From positions 3,968,001 to 4,032,000 of the forward strand of contig JBHGNT010000002.1 in NCBI GenBank assembly GCA_043228905.1: DNA of 64,000 nucleotides. Reading direction: 5' to 3'. Positions 45,926 to 59,284 of the stretch are shown one piece after another. The notes beneath the pieces are model-generated. The model was not told the origin of the DNA and ran no database searches. It worked only from the letters and a program-made list of their open reading frames with translations. This DNA comes from Azolla caroliniana. Its lineage: Eukaryota; Polypodiophyta. A program made the translations under genes and the position numbers. The number at the start of each line of letters is the position of its first letter. Positions within the stretch are counted from its first letter, which is position 1.

Positions 45926-48900
45926 ATGGCCTCATCGGAGATCGAGGTCGTCTCAGAGCCGGCATCATCATCATCATCTCTCGTCTCCAAGCAGCAGGAG
46001 GGATTACCCCGAGAAGGGGCGGACGAAGCCCTTCGTGAAGACATTTACACAGCTGCAGCCTATGGAGATCTAGAGAAGCTCCATCGCCTCGTCGAGACGG
46101 AACGCTGCTCTGTTTCTCGCCCCGACAATGGAGGTTTCTTTGCCTTGCAATGGAGTTCTCTCAATAATCGCGTCGCTACTGCTCAGTACATCATCGAGGT
46201 ATGCTTCCCCTTCCCTTCTTCACCCTCTCATTCTCTGTTTTACATGTATATATGTACGTATACATTTGTATTAATTTATGGCACGGTGTGTGAGTGTGTG
46301 TATGCATATGATATGTGCATATCCCTTTCCTTCTTCATACTCTCATTTTCTGTTTTACACATATATATGTACGAATAAATGTGTATTAATGTATAATATG
46401 GTATGCGAGAGTGTGTATGTGTATGCACGTGTATATATAGCTGTCATTCAATTGAAGCTATATGCATTTACTTATAGATGTATGGCGCTCATTTCATGGA
46501 AATTGTATGCATGTATGTATTTATATAGCTCTTATTTTGTCAAAATTTGATGTATGCATGCAATTGTAAATACATAAATCTCGTTTCATGGAAATTGTGT
46601 GTCTGTATGTTTCCACCTCTCAATTTGGGGAAATTGTGTGTATATATAGCTCTCTTTTCATGAAAATTGCGTGGAAGTTGTACAAATGGATTTATATATC
46701 TAGCTATCATTGTATGGAAATTATATGTATGCTTGCATGTTGCTCTCATTTCATTGAAATTTCATGTCTGTATGAATATGTAAAGCCGTAATTTTGTGGA
46801 AAAAATTGTAATATCTCTCATCTATTTCAAAATTTTGTCTTATATGGATGTACATTTGTTTCATTTATTGCTAAATTGACATAGTTTTATTCATCAACTC
46901 ATATGGATGATAAATTATTTCATTTAACTTTATATGGTTGCAGATATCAACGTTATTTCTTGAAAAGGAACAGATTTTTCCTTATATTGTTTTGTATGGA
47001 TGACAATTCTATGCATCTTATCATAGCCATGCCATGTGTCATGGTTTGTTTCATATTGCCTAATTTTCCTTTGTGTGGAGATCACATCAGCATGGAGCAC
47101 ATGTGAATGCTTGTGATCGTACGGGTCAAACAGCTCTACATTGGGCAGCTGTCCGGGGATCGATCCAGGTTGCAGAACTTCTATTACAGAATGGAGCTCA
47201 ACTTGAATACGCAGATTCTCATGGATATCGGGTACAAACAATGTTCGGGGAATATAGTTTTCTTCACTTATTTCCCAAATTTTCTTTTCATGCATGAAAA
47301 TAATAAGAAATTGATGAGAAATTACACTCGCAATTTTTATATGTTTGTGCTATGACGCATTCCTTGTGCAGTTTCAAAGATCTGTCTTCAGAAAATGATG
47401 TCAATTGAGGTCCTTACAAGGATAGCTCTAGAGCCCTGCTAAATGTTTAAGAAGGAAGCGTGCATTATGGCATTATTCTCTGGTCAGGAAGACTCTAGAT
47501 ACGACTCTAGCAATGTTCTCTGTCTGGTATAGGGATAGTGGTTGCTTATTATGGGTTAATTTGATGCGATGATGTATGCTTTCAATCATATTGGGATTTT
47601 GGAATACATGAATGAAATATATAAAGATAGTAGCCATTGGTTTTGCAAGTGTAAACTCTGGAAGATCTGTTGTCATTGTATGCTTAAATAATCTGGATAT
47701 TGTCCAAGGTTGTTTAAGCAGTGTGATCATGCTGGCGGTGATTTAGGATTCTACCTCCATGCATTTCATCAGACATTGCATATGCTCTTGAGTATTCTGT
47801 GTAGATGAACATGGAAAATGCTTATAAGCTGCATTTTTGAACTAAATTTCCAGGCAACGCATGTTGCAGCTCAATATGGACAGACAGCTTTTTTGTATCA
47901 TGTAGCCTTAAAATGGGGTGCTGATATTGATGCTCTTGACAATGATGGCCGAAGCCCTCTTCATTGGTAGCGTCTTTGTTCACAATGATGGGCCTTCACA
48001 TTTTAATCAGCTTCTAATTGCTCCATTTTCCTTATAATGAAACTGACTATGTAAGGTGAATCATTATAGGGCGGCATACAATGGGTTTCCGGATTGTGTG
48101 AGATTGCTCCTTTTCATGGATTCAAACCGGAGTCGACAAGATAAAGAAGGTAAGCCATACAATTCTACTTGTAATCAGCAGTTTTTGTTGCAAGTGGGGG
48201 TACTATCCTATTCTGAGCGCTGTTAAAAGAGAGACAGTAATATCCTATTGTGAGGATTGCCAATGATGTTCTATAATATGTTAAAGAACAGGTTGCAGTC
48301 CTTTGCACTGGGCTGCCATTAGAGGGAAGCTAGAAGTATGCACTGTGCTGGTACAATCAGGCACAAAAGAAGATCTATTAGCTACAGACAATACTGGGTG
48401 TACGCCAGCTAAACTCGCCTCTGACAAAGGCCATCGACACGTAGCCCTTTTCCTTGTAAGTGATAACAAACTACAAATGCGTTAAAAGTGTTGTTATCAG
48501 TATGCATTGACTTTGTTTACTTTCTATATAGTCAAATGCAAAAGAGGTTTTCCGTAAGCGGGAAGGTGCCAAGAGTGGAATAAGGATAATAACGAAGTTT
48601 GGGCTTGTCCCAATATTGTGGGTCCTAATAATTGGATTGCTTGTAACCTATGTCAATTCTGTTATCATATGTAAGTTCATTCTTTAAAATGGCGCAACTT
48701 GAGATTCAAGAACAATGTGAGAATAATATTGTAATAAAATATATTTCTACTTCATTGTCTGTCACTGTTTGTGTTGTGCAGCACCAACATTCTTTAGAAT
48801 ACCAACTGTTGTTGGCCTTTGGGCGTGGCTAGCAGTTTTCATTGCGACAAGTGGTTTATTTCTGCTATACAGATGCAGCAGGTAAAGCCTAGCACGACAT

Positions 48901-51900
48901 TTTGAAAATAAACAATGCGATTTGCATTCTTTTTGATAGTAAGGAAATCATCTCCCTGCATTGAAGAAAGAAATTTACAGCACATCACTCACACATGGAT
49001 GTTTAGTTTGACTTGTGCTAGAATGTTTCAGAATATGGGGTTGAATATGAATGAGGTGTTCTTCCTATGTTAAGTGAGAACAACTTGTGAATGTATTCCG
49101 TTCCGTGGACATTGAAGGCATTAGATATTAGCAATATAATCAAGCGCTGATAAATGCCATGAAATGTAATTAAGGCAAGTTGTTCCAAACTTGATTGTGT
49201 AGCTTGAGCGTCATGAATGAATGCCTAAAAGTGACGTAGCATCTGTTTCAGCATCTTGCACATACACATCGTAACATTCTTTTGCATCATTTTGGTTCTC
49301 CTCTGAATGCCTTGTGGGTAGGGAAGCTTTTGTTGACATAGGGTGATCTTGTGGTTGGGGCCTTAGAACTGTGAACATCTTTGTCAGTGTCCTCATTGGT
49401 TGGAAGGTAAATAAGGGAGGATAATGTGAACTCAAGAGCTCTAAAGGTCTACCTAACAGATGGAGTATAGACAGGGTGATAGGAAATGGCCTAATGGATA
49501 AACGTTTCAGACACAAGAGTCACTCATTGATTAGTTGCACACAGGAAGGTATACTAGAGATGATGTAAGGGGACATTGTGGCTACTTCAATCGATCTATT
49601 AATAGTTTGGGTTTCAACTATTCAAATCAGGCTGTTAGGTACTTGGTGACAGGTGATTTCCAAGCTGCATGGGAATTAATCTTGTCATAGTCAAGCCAGT
49701 AAATCCACTCTAAGAGCATGAATGTAATAAAAAATCATGCCCTTCTGAAGTTTCTATTTGACTGCTCACAATTCCGGGTGGTTTCAAAAATCAGAAAAGA
49801 TACATGCCAACTATTGGTTCCATCTCAAATTTGTTATCATTAGTTTCTTTTGGATCACCTTTTCTTCTCTTTTTATCTATCCTAGCTTTCATCATGTTTG
49901 GGTATAAAATCTCGGTGGATTAGTTTTTTTATTAACTTTTGTTTCAGTGATATTTTGGTCTAACCTTATATTGTGGATATGAAGAAAAGGTAGTGTAGGC
50001 ATGAGTATCTGATTTCACATGGCACCTCTAAATAGCTCATGCATAAAAGAAATAACTTGAGACAGGTATACTTGAGTGTCACAAGTGTACACATACAATT
50101 GCTGCCACACATTATATGGCTGTCCAAATGCAAAGATTACTGATCAGATAAAAGTTTAAAGATATATATGCCCAATGATCAACATATAAAGATAGTCCAC
50201 TGATCAGATCAAATTTGTCAGATTCTCTAAAAAGTATCTACATTTGCTAGGACGACCCCTTGAAGAAAAGTACATAGCTAGTTCGTGCTATGTACTTGTT
50301 GAGACTTGGAAATGATCCCAGGTGTCTTGGTCAACATGAGCAAATTGGAGCTCATCCAAAGTCCAAAGGTTACTAGTTGCCTGACCATTAATATATTTAC
50401 CACTGATGATCTTTCTGTTTGTTTTTGTGTATGGGAGACAAATTTCAAGGGTATTTTGGATGCTGTTTGGATGTGTGGACACGGGTATCCAACGTTTGGC
50501 AATCCTTTTTTCATAGATTAAAATTTAGGCGTCATGTATAGTCTAGATTCATGCACCATGACTCCTAACATAGTTCTTTTGAGGCAATCTTTATTCTAGT
50601 TTTTTGGGTAGGTTTTTAGCTTCACGTTGAGGTTTCTCACTCTCAAACAAAATTTAGAATGGCTAATTACTTCAAGCGACTGTGCTTTCCAACTTTATAG
50701 CTTCAAGAATTAGCTGCCAGCATTTTTCTTGAAATATGCATGATATCATACGAGCGGAGGTCTGTTTATAAGGAATCAGGTGCTGTTTATGTTTGATGTG
50801 ATATTGCAAACTTCAATTGACTAATGGTTTATCTGTCGACAAGTTATTGATGATCAGAAACTGAAACACTATAGTTTTGAATATTTCTTCTTCATTTTGT
50901 TACTAAGATAATTAAATCTTCTGAAATGTAACTACCGAAACAATATTAGCTTCAAGATTTTTTTCTGATATGAAATTTGTGTCTTTGTAGCAAGGATCCT
51001 GGTTATATCAACGCATCTGATTTTCGATCTCAAGAAGAGAAAGAAGATGTAAGTTCTTAATACTTATTCGGTATCACTATATTTGAAATGCAAATCATGA
51101 GATAGGTGTGATGACGGTGATATATCATTAACATCTGTGTAACGGATAAAATCCTCATCCCCATTTCTATATGGCAGTCAGTGGGTATGGTACAGGATAA
51201 ACTTTAACTTTTGTGAGTTGTGCATTATGTTTGAGCAAGCGAAAAAGGTACATGCCTGACATTGTCAAGGATGGATGATTCAAAATGCTACTAGAGGGTA
51301 TGCTAGTGGTGCTTCCTTTCCACACATATGCTATGAATTATTACTCTGAATACGTGGAACCTGTAATCCGAGTTCCAGCATGGAACTGGAGCTGGATCAT
51401 TCTGGAAGTGCCCTGTTGATACTAACAGTGGAAAAAGATGTGAAATAGCCGTTTGGCGGAACAAATTTTGTGATACGTACACAAAAATATATACTTCATA
51501 TATATGTTAGCGAGAAAAAAATTTCTCTCTTGGAAATAAACTTTGGTATGACAAATTTTGTGACTTTTTGGTATAAACATATACTTAAATATATATGTGT
51601 GCATATACACACACATACACACATATGTATACAGTACCCCATCATACACTCACCCCATGTCCTCATTCCTATTTCAATGCAGTAGCCAAACTCAGTAGCC
51701 CTAGTGGGTTGCATGATGCATCCTCATAAGGGCATGTATGGGCCTGTAGCCCTTTTGGGATCACAAACTCCATCTTCATGAGGCCATGTCACATGATAAC
51801 ACTGTGTGATGGTAAAAATGGTAAATAGTCATGATTTATTGGTGAAAGTGATTTCTATATGGCATTCTCTGTCGCAGCCTGGGCAGCAAGTGTTGTACTC

Positions 51901-54777
51901 TTGCAGGTATCGTTGAATCCTCAAGTATCAGTGGAACACCGACGAATGACTTATTTTGTGGTTACTGGCTTCTGGCTTCATAGCATTTAACATGTGGCCA
52001 CTGGCTTTATCACTGCCTCAGTATCTAGGTGCATTTAATCTGTGTGCTATGATATTTGATGAATAGGTCCGGTGAGATTTCTTTTCCGGACTACACTTTT
52101 TGTATTTTATAATCCAAGACGTGTTTTTGCAACTGATCATTTCATTTTTTATGTCTGACCCTTTAATAGAACCTTCATTTTATTTATCAAGCCATATAAG
52201 CTCCAAGCTTTATGTATGGGTATCAAGCCTCCAGATTGTACTCTTTTTCTGTCTGATGCTTCCACTGCACATCTGTATTGTTTATTGCTCTTCTGCAGAC
52301 TTTACTATTTTTTCTCTATGTATATTAGTGTGTATTTGCTCTGGTTGATGCTTCCGCTACAATCTTTTTCATACAATCAGCTGTCATTGTAGCTAAGCAT
52401 CATTCCTAGTATCAGCTTTTTCTGTCATTCCTTTGATGTTCTTGATGAGGCACATTTTAATGTGCATGTGTTCTGATAAAGTTTGAGCCACTGTACATAT
52501 CCATTTTTGGCATGCATAATTTTTTATATACAAATGGATGGCACAATGATGGCTTTTTGCTATATTAGGCTTTGCACCTATTTCCATATCCCTCATTGTT
52601 TGCTTTGCTCGAGTTGTTGCAGAAACCATTATTGAAGAGTGAATTCAGCAATGCAGCTCTTTGGGCAGGGCATTGGTCACAACTATGCCCAACTTGCAAG
52701 GTTGTTTGAGTGTTAATTTTGAAACAAATGATATGCAATGATAACTGTTTTTCAACTTTTTCTTATATCTGATATGCAGGTAGTACGACCTCCACGTTCC
52801 AAACATTGCTCCTCTTGTAACAGATGTGTGGAACAATTTGATCATCACTGCCCGTGGATTTCCAACTGTGTTGGCAAGGTAGTTACTAATCTGCTACTTA
52901 GATATTGTACTCTATGAATCCTATGATAACCATACTTATTTTGGTGTTGGGTGCAGAAAAATAAATGGGACTTTATGATTTTCCTTTGTTTAGAAACCGC
53001 GGCAATGCTCCTCACTGGAATTATAACTATCCAAAGTAAATGTCAATATCAAGGAGTGCAGTGGCTTATGTGGATGTTAATGTTGAGAGTACTATGGTAG
53101 TGTTACTTATTGTAATGGATATGATGTTTCCTTCAATACCATTGCAGGGCTATGGACCGATCCTACTGCTCCCACCTCAGTAGGGGGATGGATTGCTTTC
53201 ATTGGGGCACGGCATTCTGGTGCTTTGGCTTTTCTTATTGTTGATATATTCCTATTCACAGGTGTTTCAACCTTGACAGTGATGCAGGCAAATCAGGTAT
53301 CTCACTTCTGAGAGATATACTCTGTTATCAGCCTTTTTTGTTTTTGTCCCCATAAGCACATTTTATGTCACGAGACAGATTGATGGGTGTAGTCAGTGCC
53401 GAGCTGGTGCAGAAGGTTTGTAAATAGAGATCAGACCTCTAGTGTGTGAAGGAACCCCTAATTAGAGGGAGGTTGAGTATATAAATAGGACCCCACGCCC
53501 TCCTCTTGATCATTAAATGTTCACCACTCTTGCTTGCTTACCTGCAATGTCCAATCTAATGTGAAAGTTCCATAATAAAGGATTAGACCTATAGTGCATG
53601 AAGGTATCATTAGGAGGAGGTTGGTGTTTTGAGGAACCCTATATATAGGGCCTTCATTTTGATCAACGATGAGCGCTGCTCTTGCACCCTTACCCTTGGG
53701 GACTTTACTGTCTTTTGGACTCTGGCATTGATGGTTGGTCAATGTGAATTTGGCTTGTGTTTCTCAATGTACATTGAGATCCTCATAAGGTGCTATCTTA
53801 AGTAAGCATCTATCTGTCTAAGATCGAAGAATTAATTAATAAAAAGTTTATTGAATAAGAGGGGAAGCCAAAAACAGACTCTCCCATCAGCTGGTTTGAG
53901 GCATGGATGCGTCAAAAACTATACTGAAAATTTCCATAAGCTCAAATTTGGCTATGGCAGTCAAGTGCTACTCATGATGGAGAGAACTGAGAAAGCAGAT
54001 GAGGTGAGCAGACAAGGGTAGATAGCCGTTTATGTAGTCATAAAAAATCTAGGTTTTTCTCCTTGCCATTGGTATATCCAGTTCTATGGACTCATAGGGG
54101 TTGTGCGAGGATTTTTTTTGTTCTTCACCAAAGGTGCATGATTATCCGGGAACTGGGGAAATTTAGTGTTAACCATAAAAAGAAAGAAATAAAATAATGC
54201 TACATTGGCGTCCACTAGAGTCTGATGTTGGTCTGTGAATTGGTGAGTCAATCTCTATCCTGAAGACCCCCAAGGGCTATACATATATGCACAAACTAGG
54301 ATGGAAATTTTGTGTTGCTTCACTTCACTGTGTGATTGTTCCTGAGACCGTGAAAATCTTATTGCTTTCTGACTGATTCATGTTCCATGGGTTATTTCCT
54401 CATTGCAGGTTGCACAAAACATTACCACTAATGAACTTACAAATGCCATGCGATATAGCTACTTAAAAGGTCCGGATGGGCATTTCCACAACCCTTATGA
54501 TCATGGATGCCGCAAGAATTGTAGTGATTTCCTTATACAAGGGTACAAGGAGGACATAGAGGTTTTGAAACAACCATTGCAACACAATGGTGGGTTGCAT
54601 ATGCTTCAGCTCTCAGGTCATTCAAATGTTCCTTCTTCCTCGAGTGTTGTGAGTTCAAATGGTAGTGCAAAATATCAACATCATCACCACCAACATGCAT
54701 CATCAAGTAGCCTAAACAACCATGAACATTCTTCCAAATTTGTTCCCTTAGGTCTTGGCCTTGGATTGGATCATTAA
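45926..54777 (+). CDS. TIP1: Ankyrin-repeat DHHC protein S-acyltransferase, TIP1/PAT24-like
   Basis: Thirteen exons: 45926-46198, 47091-47231, 47854-47966, 48070-48149, 48292-48455, 48532-48670, 48782-48881, 50991-51048, 52623-52700, 52780-52878, 52957-53035, 53148-53296, 54409-54777. All are GT-AG; 613 aa against about 620 for Arabidopsis TIP1. Ankyrin repeats cover about 35-260 ([38 protein letters not shown]). Two membrane segments follow, then the Cys-rich domain [18 protein letters not shown], the catalytic DHHC at 403-406 (Cys406), NCVGKKNKW, two further membrane segments, and TTNE at 497-500. The tail [14 protein letters not shown]...[11 protein letters not shown] is typical of this subfamily. 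It transfers palmitate to cysteines of membrane-associated proteins. Arabidopsis TIP1 affects root-hair and pollen-tube growth and cell size. A His-rich stretch (HHHHQH) precedes the C terminus. Introns 7, 8 and 12 exceed 1 kb and show no gene. Confidence 0.96.
46440..46800. repeat. Degenerate repeats (tcatggaaattgtatg) in TIP1-like intron 1
   Basis: The phrase tcatttcatggaaattgtatgcatgtatg...tatatagctctca recurs about six times with 40-70 bp spacing and much drift. It is confined to the intron between exons 1 and 2 and has no effect on the protein. Confidence 0.7.
53425..53720. repeat. Diverged duplication in TIP1-like intron 12
   Basis: Two blocks about 155 bp apart share the order agaccta/tagtg..tgaagg, attag.gggaggttg, atatataggg/atataaatagga, ttgatca and ctcttgc. 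Copies start near 53425 and 53579. They are strongly diverged and intronic. Confidence 0.65.
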
Positions 54778-54991
54778 TTCAAGAACGCAGGTTCTTAGGT
54801 CATGAAAGAGAAATATGTGTACATTACTTTCTCAGTATCTGTACAACAAAAGATAGCCTACTTTCCCATATAGCGAGAAGTCCTAACAATATCTTTATTA
54901 ACCTCAACATCTCCATTGCTAAATGGCACCACAATCATTTTTTTGTTCATTGAAAATCTGCATCAATATATGAAAGGATATCTAAACGTTT

Positions 54992-55253
<262 letters not shown>

Positions 55254-55619
55254 TGTGTGCATGCACATGTGACAATACAATCAGCCCGTCCCAGTAAACC
55301 CACGTGCTCGTCCCAGTATAGTAAATACACCCTCGAAGGTTTTGTTAGGCTAGGTGACATAAAAGGTAAGTCCATTGAGGTTTAAGATGCCAAAGTGTTG
55401 AAAATTGTCAAGTCAATTTTGTTTTTGTTGAGCATATTGATTTATTCCATGGAGACCATAAACCAAGATTCTTAAACACCAATCTTTGAAGTAGTCTACA
55501 TGAATGACATGGAGGGCAAAGTTTTGGCTCCTTGAGTGGTAACCAATTGAAAGGGTAAAGACTTTCTTGTTTAATTATATGTAAGGTGGTGTAACATGTC
55601 AAATTCTCTCTCTCTCTCT

Positions 55620-58056
55620 CTCTAGATGAACAAGCAATTGATGTGTATAGCTGTGGAGTATATAATGGCATGCAAGATTTGGATCCTTTCGGACCCTAAG
55701 ATGAAGTTACACAAGGATTGTGAAAATCATTGCATAAAGAAAAGCCACAAATGCCTTTCCCCATATAGCAGCCAATGCACCCAAAAACTTGGTGTTGTCA
55801 TACAAAATAGTTGGTATGATGAGGAATGTCGTGATTCCAGGAGATGCTTGCATTGTGAATTAACACCTCATGATGTACTATACAAAATTAAAGATCATTT
55901 GTATCGCATGAATATGCAAAGGTACTATATGATATCTCGTGGGGGCCTTGACTTCCCCACCCACATGGCCCATGCCCACCTGAATCCACCTTTATTACTC
56001 CACAAAATGTAAGACATGACATTGATCGGTTACAATTTGGGAAGGCCCACGATCATGATGGGTTGGATGGTGAGCACTTTATCTATACCCATGACATCTT
56101 GTTCCCATTGCTAGCACACATCTGTAATGGAGCCATGCATGAAGGTTTTCCTACTAGTTAGATAGAACATACCATTGTGCCAATCCTCAAGATTGAAGAC
56201 CCCATGATGCCAAACAACTATATGATGGTTAAATTACATGGGTTTGATCCTATAGTTAGAATTGAGTATATGGGTAGTGCAAAGTGGACTTGTAGGTTTT
56301 CGGAAGGGGTTCACCATTTTGGATCACATATTGACCCTTGAGGAGGGTAGAGCTAGTAATAAGAGGATTTTCTACTTTGTGGATTTCCAAAAAGCCTTGA
56401 CAATGTGTCACATGCTCATTTTATGCAATGACTAGAAGACCTTGGTGTTCCTACATATATGCAAAGGGGAATCTATATGAATATGTGTCAAGAAAAGTGT
56501 GGTCTCCCAATGGTTTGCTAGAGGCAATATCTAGCCAATCAGAGTAAAACAAGGATTCCCACTTTTACACACTCTCTTTGATCTCTATTTAGATGAGGTA
56601 TCACATTACATAGAGAGCTTTGAGGGGTTCAAAAGAATGCCTAGCGGGTATAACTATACAACTATCATCATTACTGATGATATTGTGTTGATTTCTCACT
56701 CTCCGGAGGGACTACAAAGACATATACATACCTTTAAACTATTTTTTACGGACAAAGGTTTGTTGATAAACATAGATAAAACTAAAGTTATGGTGTTTAA
56801 CACCACTCAAGCATGATGAACAAGATCATAACAAGAATTCTTCTTGGGAGGGGAAAAGGTGGCATACACATGCTCATACACCTACCTTGGAATATCATTT
56901 AAAGGGCATAGGTTCTCCTTACAGGAGGTTGTCTGTGCTTGACTTTCTTGTGGATATTTAGCCCTTGGGGCTCTCGAAAGACAATGTGCACATTTGCAGT
57001 TCCAAGAGTCACAAACTAAACTTGGCTATTTGATGCACTTGTGACAATTACTCTTCTCTATGGCGTAGAAACGTGGTGACTGAGTCTTAACAAGGCAAAT
57101 ACTTGGAAAGATTTTGAGAGACCTTTAGTGTCAATGATTACCCGTATGATAAGGAGCACAACATCCATGTCCCATGATATAATTAGGGCAGAGATGGGAG
57201 CAACCGCTATAATCACCGAGGCATTATTCCAATTATTGACCTACATCCAAAATCTTTGGGAGCTCCCTAAAGTAAGGTAGTCAAAGTTGGTGTTTATGTC
57301 ATCAAGAATATTATCTAAATATGGAGGCATTCATTGTTGGTATGTTGAAATGCAACAATGGTTTGAGCCACATGGCATAAGCATAAATGCACTACCCTTG
57401 TTCCAATATTGCTTGGATTGTCCCCATCTAAATATGACCAAAGTGGAAAAGAATATAGTAATCCAACATGATATTATTAACCTTGAAAAAAAGTTAACAT
57501 GTGCTATATCACTTGGTACTTTTTACACACATTCTAGGGTGGATTAATCATAATGCCATCTTATATGGACATACATCTATTGTGATAGGGCAGTTGTGAA
57601 CTTCATCACTTTGGTTGGAGATAAAGGTACACAAATATCATGAATACCTCTAGAAGAAAAGAATTTGTCAATTGTGTCATCAAGGGGTGGAATTCAATGA
57701 ACACTATGTTTGTCACTGTATCATCTTTTATGAAATAAGAGGGAGATACCATTGCCTCTTTAAACGACTTTGGCCCACTATGCAAAGTATTGGAATATGA
57801 GAACCAATGGTGCCTAGGACTTTTCTTGCTAGAACTCAAGAGAGATAGGGGAAAATTGTTGAAGGACAACAATACAACCACACAAGCTCATCCACAAAGA
57901 ACAATCACAACTTTCTTTAACCCCATCACTCCTAATGCTACAGGTCAATCAAGGGCTACACATATGGGCTCCCGACCAGGACATAACAAAGGGGTTACAA
58001 TAGATTGGGCAATTGCAATTTGTTGGGCACATAGGCCTTGGCCTCATGGACGATGA
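55620..58056 (+). pseudogene. Decayed LINE ORF2 relic
   Basis: Plus-strand blocks follow LINE reverse-transcriptase order. A pre-RT segment (55626-56008) contains NSWYDEECRDSRRC. DHDGLDGEHF lies near 56055. The palm block has VKQGFPLLHTLFDLYLDE near 56543 and then ITDDIVLISHSPEGLQRH near 56670, where the usual YADD has become ITDD. KVMVFNTTQ is near 56790, TYLG near 56890, and LYGVETW near 57055. A C-terminal block contains CWYVEMQQWFEPHGI (about 57310-57380) and LGLFLLELKRDRGKLLKD (about 57810-57865). Many stops and frame shifts intervene, so it is dead. It belongs to a different LINE group from the one at 58.6-59.3 kb, judging by the RT-tail motifs. Confidence 0.85.
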
Positions 58057-58400
58057 TCTCACCACCCTTGTCATTGACAGATAGATCGCAAGTGCTTCCC
58101 TTTGCTTCAGAGACATCTCCTTTTTGGATCAACCTATGCTAGAAGCGTTTTAAAGACAAAAATTACAATATATCTAACTTATGTGCTAATAACAAGATTC
58201 TTTTGTCTCTTTTTATCTTCTTTACTTTTTTGTTTACTTAGTAACATTTATAACAAAGGGGTTACAATAGATTGGGCAATTGCAATTTGTCGGGCACATA
58301 GGCCTTGGCCCCATGGACGATGATCTCACCACCCTTGTCATTGACATATAGATCGCAAGTGCTTCCCTTGCTTCAGAGACATCTCCTTTCTGGATCAACC
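57984..58400. repeat. Direct repeat of about 150 bp, 267 bp apart
   Basis: The copy starting near 57984 (aacaaaggggttacaatagattgggcaattg) recurs near 58251. Similarity continues through catggacgatgatctcaccacccttgtcattgaca to ggatcaacct. A few substitutions and small indels separate the copies. They lie at the 3' end of the LINE relic. Confidence 0.9.
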
Positions 58401-58637
58401 TCTCTCTGTAAATTAATTGTAGGTAAAACCCACTTAGTTACAACACTTCTTAGTCTCCTCTATCTATCATATGCCTATGTAAGGAGAGAGACGTCTTGTA
58501 ATGCCATTAAAAAACTTGAATATGCATTTGAGGAAATGATCCCCACATGCTCTAACATCCAAAAAGTCCATATGAGAATACCTTTTAGTTTCTTTATATA
58601 GGCTTTCACCCCATGTTTATTATCAAACATAAAAGCA
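58401..58637. other. Short spacer between two LINE relics
   Basis: No gene or motif is recognised; the stretch is AT-rich. Confidence 0.5.
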
Positions 58638-59284
58638 TTACACATATTCCAATTGTGTTATAGTCCCCAATAATGTAAAAATTGGAACAATATCTCCATC
58701 ATCATTTGAACCATTTTGAACATATTGAGAAAAAACCCATTGTTGAGGTCTCAAATAACAATAGGTTAAAACTTGCCAAATGTCCAATAAGTACTTCCAA
58801 ATGGTACATGCTATATGACATTTAATGAACCTATGTGTACTATCCTCTAATAGAATGGTGCAAAAGAAACAAGTGCAAGACCTTAGTCCTTGTCTCTGTA
58901 AAGCCGAACCTAATGGGAGCCCACCAATCATGACTCTCCATATGAATACCTTTGCACGAAATGGTAGATGGGAATGCCAACCACGTTGTAATATTTTCTA
59001 CCACATGGTATTCGACTTACATACATTCCACAACTTCTCTGCTTTTGGAGATAGCCAAGATAATGATGTCATTGCATGATGATACAATATATTTGTAGTG
59101 TACCATCTTGTAACTGCCAATCCACCCAAGGTGCAACATTTGTTTTCAATGGGAAAGATTCTTGCGACAATTGTATCTTGTAGTTTCTCCCAAATAAATC
59201 CATAATTTGGGGGAATACATAACCATTGTTTGGCATCTTCAAATTCCGACAACCTTTGAGATTAATTATCAACCACATCTTCAA
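58638..59284 (-). pseudogene. LINE C-terminal relic with zinc-binding (zf-RVT) domain
   Basis: Minus-strand blocks read IWEKLQDTIVARIFP near 59200 and HSHLPFRAKVFI near 58970. Then come IGGLPLGSALQR and CTCFFCTILLEDSTHRFIKC near 58930-58820, followed by CTIWKYLLDIW. This is the layout of the zf-RVT domain at the end of plant L1-type LINE polyproteins: W/F-rich block, LPxGxxL, CxxC, then H and C. The frame is broken at least twice and the RT core is absent. A related, shorter fragment is at 644-770. Confidence 0.75.
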
